A stretch of 27,720 nucleotides of DNA, from the NCBI RefSeq assembly GCF_000003605.2, contig NW_003139828.1, positions 49,371 to 77,090 on the forward strand. The letters run 5' to 3'. The number at the start of each line of letters is the position of its first letter. Within the stretch, counting starts at the first letter, position 1. The DNA is from Saccoglossus kowalevskii. Taxonomy: Eukaryota; Hemichordata; Enteropneusta; Harrimaniidae. Below the pieces are notes generated by a model that was not told the origin of the DNA, searched no databases, and was given only the letters and a program-made list of their open reading frames with translations. Below are positions 20,721 to 27,720 of this stretch, piece after piece. The position numbers and the translations under genes were made by a program.

Positions 20721-21047
20721 AAACCTTATTATTATACAGCTTTTCCTTCCAAGGAATACATCATGGGAATGCCGAAGTCCAAAATGTTTAGAACAGAATC
20801 AGCGAACTTCTTTATGTGGAGTTCGGTCCTGTTTTTTGTTATTAGAGGACGCTTATGCGCGTAATCATTCCATATTTGGAAGTCGCATTCCCTAATATGG
20901 TAGGATTTAAAAATATCCCGTAAAATACCGCAATGTTACGGCACGCTGTAAATTAATATGGCGTTACGGTGACATATATATATTAATAATATACAATATA
21001 CTTTAAGTGTTGATGTAGTGAAAGAAAATATTATATAATCTACTTAC
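20721..21047. other. Intergenic, no gene recognised
   Basis: Only a short unrecognised plus-strand frame that overlaps the hairpin (20695-20895), then AT-rich sequence. Confidence 0.4.
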
Positions 21048-21268
21048 CAATTCATAAGTTGCACATATATCTTTACTGGTTCTTGTAGCATTTTGCTAAT
21101 GCCATTTAGGTGGTTTAGTGTGCAATATACTGTGACACGGGACATAATGAATTCAAAACAGACAGAGAAAGACGAGGTTGTATAAATATGCTTACCCGTC
21201 TTAATATTTGACATCAGCTGCTTGAACGCGACCTTCATTACACCATCACCGAATAAAAGTTTTTCCAT
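21048..21268 (-). CDS. Weak first-exon candidate, function unknown
   Basis: A minus-strand frame starts at an ATG (21266-21268) with MEKLLFGDGVMKVAFKQL and stays open to a consensus donor (AATTG|GTAAGTAG, exon edge 21048). A second good donor (ACGG|GTAAGC, edge 21195/21196) lies inside, giving an alternative short exon ending ...SNIKTG. A CCAAT box (rc 21286-21290) and TATAAAT (rc 21267-21273) lie just upstream, although the TATA overlaps the first ATG, so a transcript might begin inside the frame. No domain is recognised and no partner exon was found. Confidence 0.2.
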
Positions 21269-22196
21269 TTATAACAACTTTTTTGATTGGCTGCTGTTTA
21301 GCCTCTCAGCTCAGGACCAGCAATTCAAAGCCGGCATAATGTCACGATTGACATTTACAACTCGTTGCCAACAAAATGCTCATTAAATTTCGCCTGAGAC
21401 TGATAATAGCCTCACTGAGTTAAATGATTTAAGGTATAGATGCAGGTTTGTGGGCACTCGGAGTGATTTTGTTTCTTACACAGTCTTGGCTAGATAGTAT
21501 TAAACTTTCTGAGCATTGTCAATGCTGGAACATACTCAAAAAACAATTTTAAAATATAGCAAGCCGAGGCACGCGTATGTGATTAACCTCGAATAAAAGG
21601 ACGTCTTGCATATTCGGACAATGACATTCGAAGTGTGAAATACTGATTGGGATTAAATATTTACGGCACACATCCTGCTTGACAACATTGTAATATGAAA
21701 ACAAAACATACTATATATACCCCTGGACCCTATTGTTATGCAAATCAACCGATACTTGAAATAGATTGATTATTTATGAATACAAGCAAGGATGTATGGC
21801 AAGAACACTCGAACATAGCACCACTTTTATTAGTATCGATTATCGGGCACGTAGTTAAGCGATACTGCTTTAAAAGTAAACACAACAATGTTTATCCTTC
21901 CGAGAAAGACGGATAAATAAAGAACATAAAAGCAGATCATGGAACTATAGTTCCATGAGCAGATATAGCCAGCAGAAAGGTCTGTTTCTCTGATAAACAA
22001 ATGGCGTAACCAACAGGTCACAAGTTCAAATTACCATGACATTTAAATATGTTAATCAGGGTTCGACGATCTCACTGAATGTATACGGTGGAACTATTTG
22101 CCATACAATGGTGTTATTATATTAACGCACTCTTCTAGAATGTAATGTTCACAATGTTTGTTTTTGTTATACAGTAGTTGCATTCGCACACGGCTT
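21269..22196. other. Intergenic with one perfect palindrome
   Basis: No gene recognised. The only structure noted is the palindrome at 21937-21958, listed separately. Confidence 0.4.
21937..21958. repeat. Perfect 22-bp palindrome without spacer
   Basis: The half site TCATGGAACTA is followed at once by its exact reverse complement. It could be a dimeric factor site, a cruciform-forming site or part of an element end. Confidence 0.8.
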
Positions 22197-22290
22197 CTTA
22201 GCACGGGGTAAGTGGCCAAGAACGTTAGCCCGTGTTAAGAAAACGTGCGCGAACGCTTAGCACGAACTAAGACAAGCTGAATACGGGTGT
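22197..22290. repeat. Third copy of the palindromic dispersed repeat
   Basis: Three near-palindromes, CTTAGCACGGGGTAAG (22197-22212), TTAGCCCGTGTTAAG (22225-22239) and CTTAGCACGAACTAAG (22256-22271), spaced 27-31 bp centre to centre. 22222-22290 aligns with 15586-15650 in the same orientation, including the ...GCGTGAACGCTTAGCACG-like middle. Confidence 0.6.
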
Positions 22291-22360
22291 TAAATCTTGT
22301 CCGATTTTAAGCTCCAGTTGCTGCCCGTTGCTGCTGCTATTTCGTTACCCCACTCAACAC

Positions 22361-22408
22361 AATTTGTTTGTTTGCCTGCGTATTTGCTTGCTTGCTTATT
22401 TATTTGGA
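22361..22408 (+). repeat. Degenerate TTTG/CTTG tetranucleotide microsatellite
   Basis: Run of TTTG, CCTG, TTTGC, CTTGC and TTTAT units. Confidence 0.6.
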
Positions 22409-22481
22409 AAATATATATGAACAATACAAGCTTTTTATCAACACATAGCAACCAGGCGGCCACTGCTTAGGCATTCCACCG

Positions 22482-23346
22482 TGTCACGGTGTAAGGTCTG
22501 CTAACTGATTTGAGAGGGGCACCCACAGAACTCACACTGGACAGGGGGTTCTTTTAATGGGGTCGACAAAACAATAATACTGCTAATGAAATACACATAC
22601 ACCAAAATATCAAGTTAAAGCTCCTGGCTTTAATACCTCCCAAAACAGTTACAAGAAACAAAGCACAGAAAAATACAATGAATATATTGACTAAAATAAG
22701 GGATTGTTTAGGGGAGTGTGCATTGGTTTTAACTCACAGTTCCAGGATTCAGAAATGGATGACAGTCAATGGCTTCAACACAACGACGAAAAAATACAAG
22801 AGTCTTGCGGAGGAACGCTGTTATTTTGATAGCAGGAGATCGAAGAGCAGTTCATACAAGTCTCACAGGATGATGGTTGAAGCCTGTGTCACTTGTCTCA
22901 CAATATCGCAGCAGCAACACACAGGGTAGTCAGTTGAAATGATGGACCCAAACTGTCCTCAGTCTAGCCAGTTTATAGGCATAAATAGTCCAGAATCAGA
23001 GACACCACCTGGGTTCTCACATGAGCCAATCATAATGTGGACTTGCCAGGATGCTGAAACACCGTTGTTTATGCAAAATCTCAAATTTGCTATATATATT
23101 TGTGTGTCCAGCTATTGGCTGTTTGCATGGTTAATCTGCCAAACCTTAGAGTTTTATTGGAGAGTTTGTAAGAATGTGTAGGAGAAAGGGACAGTGAGGT
23201 GTTACCTCGGCTGACGGTTTTGATAAATAAAGCTGGGCTACATATAAAATGTGTATTCCTTTGGGTCGAACCTGGTATCTCTACAGTGTAAGAGTTATCT
23301 GCCAAGCAAGTCGAAGTTCCCTTTACACTACGTCCCATTCGTAACA
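22482..23346 (+). mobile_element. Candidate solo LTR of an LTR retrotransposon
   Basis: The proposed ends are TGTCACG (22482) and CGTAACA (to 23346), an inverted pair differing at one base, as in many Ty3/gypsy LTRs. Inside, a TA-rich box (23091-23100), an ATTGG motif and AATAAA (23226-23231) lie in the order expected for U3, R and U5. The sequence directly after the right end, TGGTGGTGAAAAGC, could be a decayed tRNA primer-binding site. No gag or pol frame follows, and the 5-bp flanks (caccg, catgg) do not match well. Either a solo LTR with decayed target duplication or the left LTR of a deleted element. Frames inside (22678-22929, 22939-23181) are taken as noncoding. Confidence 0.4.
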
Positions 23347-24477
23347 CATGGTGGTGAAAAGCATAAAACGACAAAAATACTTTCATAATTTCGTAATAAC
23401 TTTCGTATTTACATTCAGCTTTGATTTTCAAAGTGTCTTCGTAATCGAATTTGCCGAATCTGCCCGTACTTGAAAATCAAAATATTGCAAATTTGCCGCT
23501 GTGAACTCGGCATCCAACAGTGTGTGTTTACATGATTCGTCCTACATGCAGACGCAATTACACTAGAATGTCTGTGTAATTTGCATAAACCGAGAAGTAT
23601 ATTGTGATTTTATTTCCTTTCACGTGACCAGTACTTTTTAATTCAGCTCAGAGAACTAGAATATGAAAGATGGCAATGTCAACTTTTTACGACATAATAT
23701 ATCGAGTCATTATATTATATTTCATTAAACTTGTCAACATTTGACAAAGATAATATATCAAATATTTCGCGACCAAAAATGTTTTAATCCGCGAAAATAA
23801 CGGCCGCAGTAATTGTAATGTTTATACATGGATACAGTAAAATATTAGGTTCTGAGTCTTACGACGGTGATAGATAGTAAGAATGTGTAAAATGGCATTT
23901 TTCAGCTTACTGTGTCTTCAGCATGAATCCATTTCAGCATAAATCGATTTCTGTAAAACCTACGATTTGGAACAAATATTCAAGAAAAACCCAACCCTTA
24001 AAAACAAATTCACCAGAAAAAAAAACGCCCTTTGTGACAAAATAACCACAATTGCTCAAACTTATGGTAAAATAAAATAAATCTATCATTGCTAATGTCA
24101 CACATTATATCAATACTGCATAAATACGACACCTTTTCTTTTCGCCTAATTATATAAAGTCTTTTGTAAAAATTGCTAATTAGATAACAGTTAAACATTG
24201 AACATGCAGACCTAGAATTAGATTAAAGGCTGCCATCTTATTCTAAATAGTACAGTCAATCAACATATCGCAATTCACACTAACGGCATACTTCAATATC
24301 CATGGCATGTAAACATTGCTAGATACGCTGATACAATAAAAGAAGTTCCACAAAGAGAAAAAAAATTGTTATTTAAATATGCTTAAATGCATCTTTGACC
24401 ATTTTCTTTATATTCAGTATTTAAAATTCGAAACTTTTGAGTTTTAAATAAGATATAATGATTTTTAATTATTTCAG
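23347..24477. other. Intergenic, no gene recognised
   Basis: AT-rich sequence after the candidate LTR. No retroelement body, domain or RNA gene. Confidence 0.45.
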
Positions 24478-24682
24478 CTTTGTCAACTTTGAGCTGAACT
24501 ATGCCATGGAGCACATGTTGCTACAAGTAGCATATTTTCCCACCATCATTGTCACCTCTGTATTTCACAACTCAATGAGATCCCCTAACTTGGAATGGAC
24601 GATGACTACACATAGGTGTGACAATCCTAGTATGGGAAAGAAATGTGTTAACTCCATATTGGATTATGCAAAGAATTGTTGA
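24478..24682 (+). CDS. Weak terminal-exon candidate, function unknown
   Basis: A textbook acceptor (TTTTTAATTATTTCAG|C, exon edge 24478) opens onto a frame of about 68 codons ending in TGA at 24680-24682. It includes MEHMLLQVAYFPTIIVTSVF and is less AT-rich than its flanks. An isolated strong donor (GTGACAG|GTAAGT, 24888/24889) lies downstream but is not in frame continuity with it. No domain is recognised and no upstream exon is identified. Confidence 0.18.
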
Positions 24683-26389
24683 ATAGACAATTGAACTGTA
24701 GAGGGCGTTAAAATAAGCTGTTTGCCTCTCCTGTTTCCAAGTAACGCGTTAGTTTTTTGTTTTTTAAATAAATTTATGGTTATATTGTTGGACTTTCGAT
24801 TAATTTTACTGGAAAAATTGTTTTGAATTGTTTGGCTGCAAGCGAGTCCAATGGGTCTTGGGGGCAAGTGTAGGAACCGTAGTGACAGGTAAGTCTGATT
24901 TCTTCACATTCACTCGATCTTATTTATCTTTTATTATTTTGATGAAAAAAAAACATGCATCTATCGTGTCTACTAAAACATTTGGTTGAATTTAAATCAG
25001 TTTTAGAAGATTATTATTGACTAAATAAAAATGCTCAGATACAATATATCTCTCTGAAAGTTATTACATATAGAACATTTGCAGTGTCAAATCAGATCAC
25101 AGTGCTGCTAATAATAGCATTATTGGGAGAGTCACTGAAAATGACTTTTGATCAGTTTGCTTCAAAATATTTAGGGACAGGGTTAATAATCCTATAATAA
25201 TTTTGTTACTCTAGCCTTTCCATTGTAAAATTCTGTCAATAGTGAATGTATACTATCCACACCTCCTCGTTGAAAGGCAATACGCAAATGCTGATTTTTT
25301 AGGGCTACGGCTAATATATTTCCCACAATTCATAGACGTGACCCGCACGATAATAACGAAAGTACAAGGCATGATCACTGATAAAACATAGAGGGCAGCA
25401 TAAGCAAAATTGCAAATTTTTAAATAACGGTTCTGATATAAATGTATATATAACGAAATTAAAAACAAACAAAAACTGATATTGCCAAGTTCAAACTGCC
25501 AACCATAATTTTCTGGTCAAAATTATATGATAGTGACACAACGCACGAGGTACGTAATTTACTCATCATAATATTATTAATGATAAACGGCACTGAGATC
25601 TTGACCAAGTGCATGTGGCACAATATTTATTATCGCATTCATTCTCTACACAAGCATAGTTGAATCATTTCTTTAAATAGCTAATGACAGATACAGTAAG
25701 ATACTTGTGTTTGTTTCTAAGAGCATACAAGTCATTTCCTAATGTCTTTCTTACATGGTTCTTGTCACGCCACTTCTCTATTTATTTATCAAACTGATGT
25801 CTAGCATGTGCTATGGTGGTGCTATCATCATCGCCTACAAAAGTGCCTACTAGTACATCACTACTTTTTTGTCTTTTCCAGCATCACTCCAACCCATGTA
25901 CTACAACTGCATATAATAAATATATAAATATCAGCAACTTGTTACAAGACATCCAATATAATAATTTGTGATGCAACAATAAATGTTTAAAAAAACATTC
26001 GAACGTATCTACCACGTGTGCCTATAAGCATCACTTATAAGAAAGGAAACATTTATCTATTATAACTAGCCTAAAAGATTATTGTAACTACTCCCACTAC
26101 CTCGTTTTTGCCATGCCTCATCAACTGATGATGCGATGTTTACCAGTGAGAATATAAGTATACATACTTTGTAGCCCAGGCAAAGAGTTTTAGGTAAATT
26201 GTGAATTGTTAATCGTGAATTATGGGTATATTCTGTGGAGTGCGGATCCATTGTATGTAAATGTACTTCTCTATGAGAGGAATAGTATCGTTGATGTAAT
26301 TTTTTTTACTACTTCCTCTTAAAGCCAAATATCGATGACACAGGTTCACGAGTGCTCCACAAACAAACAAATTATTTGAATTTAATATT
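24683..26389. other. Intergenic, no gene recognised
   Basis: AT-rich with short unrecognised frames (25253-25468 and 26066-26251, both minus). No element ends found. Confidence 0.45.
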
Positions 26390-27165
26390 CAAAATTAGGC
26401 TCAGCAACGAACTCAATGATATGGGTATTGGTTGTCATTTATCTGGAAAACTTATTAATGTAATGCAGACGGCATAGTTTTAATATGACCGTCTGTGAAG
26501 TGCTTGAATTTTTTGCTACGTTTAGTTATTTTGCCAACACACATAATATCAAATTATATACTGCCTCCTCGTAGTAGTATCACTCGTGTCCCTCGCGTGT
26601 ATGGTTCTAAGTTGGATTTCGTTAGTAATTATTCATACCTATTGGTCATTGTGAACACATTAAGTAATAATTGTTGTGACAAGAAGCGTTCAATGAAGTA
26701 TTTTTATGTAAGAGAAATAATTTTAATAAGTGCTCTGTTCCGGTTAAGTTGACTCTATTTTAAAATGTTTTGTTCGCGTATATTAGTTGTATTTTCCAAA
26801 TCAAATCTGAATGTTGTGCGGGTTGCTTATAACAACGCTTTTCGCGTTATATTTTATGTCAGTAGCAACTTGAGTATTTCTGAAATTCAGGTTTTAAATG
26901 GTGGTCTGACATTTTTAAATAATCTGCGAAAGTCTACAGCTATATTTTACAGTAAGATTAAGCTGCTAGAGAGGATTGTTTAATTGCGGCAGTCATGTCT
27001 ATTGACATGTAGAGAGACAGCAACTATTGGAAAAGGGTCTTCACTGATATTTTTACGACACCCTGTTTTTAACTTGTTTGGCTTGTGTGCTCTTTAGTAA
27101 CTTTTAGTAATAATTAATAATAATTTAGTAATATTTTGAGCTGGTTTTCGAAATAAAAAAACAAA
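26390..27165 (+). mobile_element. 5'-truncated CR1/Rex-like LINE, end of reverse transcriptase, heavily decayed
   Basis: In pieces of different frame, the plus strand gives RLSNELNDMGIGCHLSGKLI (just before the catalytic box), then a ruined box where YADD is expected (about 26460-26480), then KLDFVSNYSYLLVIVNTLS with KRSMKYFYVRE, then VVRVAYNNAFRVIFY, and finally a SNYWKRVFTDIF-like tail near 27020. This order is that of the reverse-transcriptase palm-thumb and C terminus of CR1/Rex-type LINEs. AATAAA followed by an A-rich CAAA tail (about 27150-27170) marks the 3' end. Several frameshifts and stops; not functional. Confidence 0.75.
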
Positions 27166-27217
27166 CAAACTATTTTTTGACTATATAAGCGAAATATAGA
27201 TGACCAAATATGTGATG

Positions 27218-27720
27218 TAAGATAAGATAACTTTATTGACATTATTCTTTCTATAGAAGATGAACATAGTCAAGTGAAATAAAAAAAAAAGTAAAAAGGA
27301 TAATCAAAAAATTAAAATAACAGATTAATTAAAAGGCAATTACAAGGTAGTACAGAATCAGGTGTTTTATTAATACACACCTGTTTGCATTATAAACACA
27401 CAAAGCTTAATGTGGCAGTTTGTCATAATGTAAATAAATTTATCAGAATGATCCATTGAAGTAAAACTAGGATTATCCTTATGTAAGTCTGTAAAAAGTA
27501 TCTGCCTCATTTTATTGTGCTGTGGGCAGTCCATAATGTAATGGTACTCATCCTCAACTGAGTTATTGTCACATCTTGTGCAGATTCTGTGTTCCAGTTT
27601 TGTTTTTGGTCTAGTATACCTCCTTTTCTCAATCATAAGCTGATGGTCACTAATTCTTAATTTACAAATATATTTTCTATATTTTGAATTATTCACATCC
27701 ATCAATACTTTTCCATTTTG
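27218..27720 (-). mobile_element. LINE 3' end with intact C-terminal zinc-binding ORF segment and TTATC tail
   Basis: The minus strand is open from the right edge to TAA at 27370-27372, about 116 codons without a stop. It encodes KYICKLRISDHQLMIEKRRY and then CTRC...EDEYHYIMDC, a C-x2-C...H-x4-C motif that closes the ORF2 protein of several LINE groups. About 150 nt of 3'UTR follow, then AATAAAG (rc 27231-27237) and short TTATC repeats (rc 27218-27230) as the tail. Better preserved than the neighbouring plus-strand LINE, so probably younger. The body lies beyond the window; clade not determined. Confidence 0.8.

Noticed and set aside
23255..23345. tRNA-like or SINE-like B box (AGGTTCGACCC on the minus strand)
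   Set aside because: The T stem does not pair after the first position, and no A box or acceptor stem could be placed. It lies inside the candidate LTR.
1..27720. CRISPR arrays, prophage, operons or bacterial defence systems
   Set aside because: No direct-repeat/spacer arrays or prokaryotic gene organisation. The spliced TRAF gene and LINE/MITE content show animal DNA.

Overview
This window is from a eukaryotic, animal genome. It is AT-rich and gene-poor, with GT-AG introns and many transposon remains. There is no sign of bacterial gene organisation, operons or CRISPR. The one gene I can name is a complete TRAF adaptor on the minus strand. Its closest resemblance is to the TRAF2/3/5 group, which fits an invertebrate metazoan. 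The mix of L1/Tx1-like and CR1/Rex-like LINE ends with hAT-like and TTAA-flanked MITEs is common in marine invertebrates such as hemichordates, amphioxus or molluscs. The sequence alone does not settle the species.

Layout from left to right. A 5'-truncated, decayed L1/Tx1-like LINE occupies about 1-565 (minus). About 566-8470 is intergenic, with a GC-rich hairpin, short microsatellites and a repeat-like segment. A complete nonautonomous DNA transposon lies at 8482-9090, with terminal inverted repeats and a flanking direct repeat. About 9100-12100 holds no gene I can support beyond one weak exon candidate. The TRAF gene runs from its ATG at 16804 down to its TAG at 12712 in seven coding exons that join in frame to about 559 residues. 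Its largest intron (14681-16020) carries a foldback element and a palindromic dispersed repeat. A likely TATA-less promoter with ETS and YY1-like motifs lies near 17353-17400.

Upstream of TRAF is a dense transposon zone. It holds a 548-bp TTAA-flanked MITE (17536-18083), a 1.2-kb inverted repeat (18441-19640) with a hAT-like MITE nested in one arm, a second hAT-like MITE (20242-20485), and a striking 94-nt hairpin (20627-20720) that could be a microRNA precursor or a tiny palindromic element. Further right are a perfect 22-bp palindrome, another palindromic-motif array (22197-22290), a candidate solo LTR (22482-23346), and two convergent LINE 3' ends (26390-27165 plus, 27218-27720 minus).

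Only TRAF has an inferable cellular role: signal transduction downstream of TNF-receptor-like or TLR/IL-1-like receptors towards NF-kB and JNK. The rest is best read as mobile DNA that accumulated around and inside it. The points most worth checking are the hairpin at 20627-20720, the altered last zinc ligand of the TRAF RING finger, and the palindromic repeat family shared by the TRAF intron and the flank.
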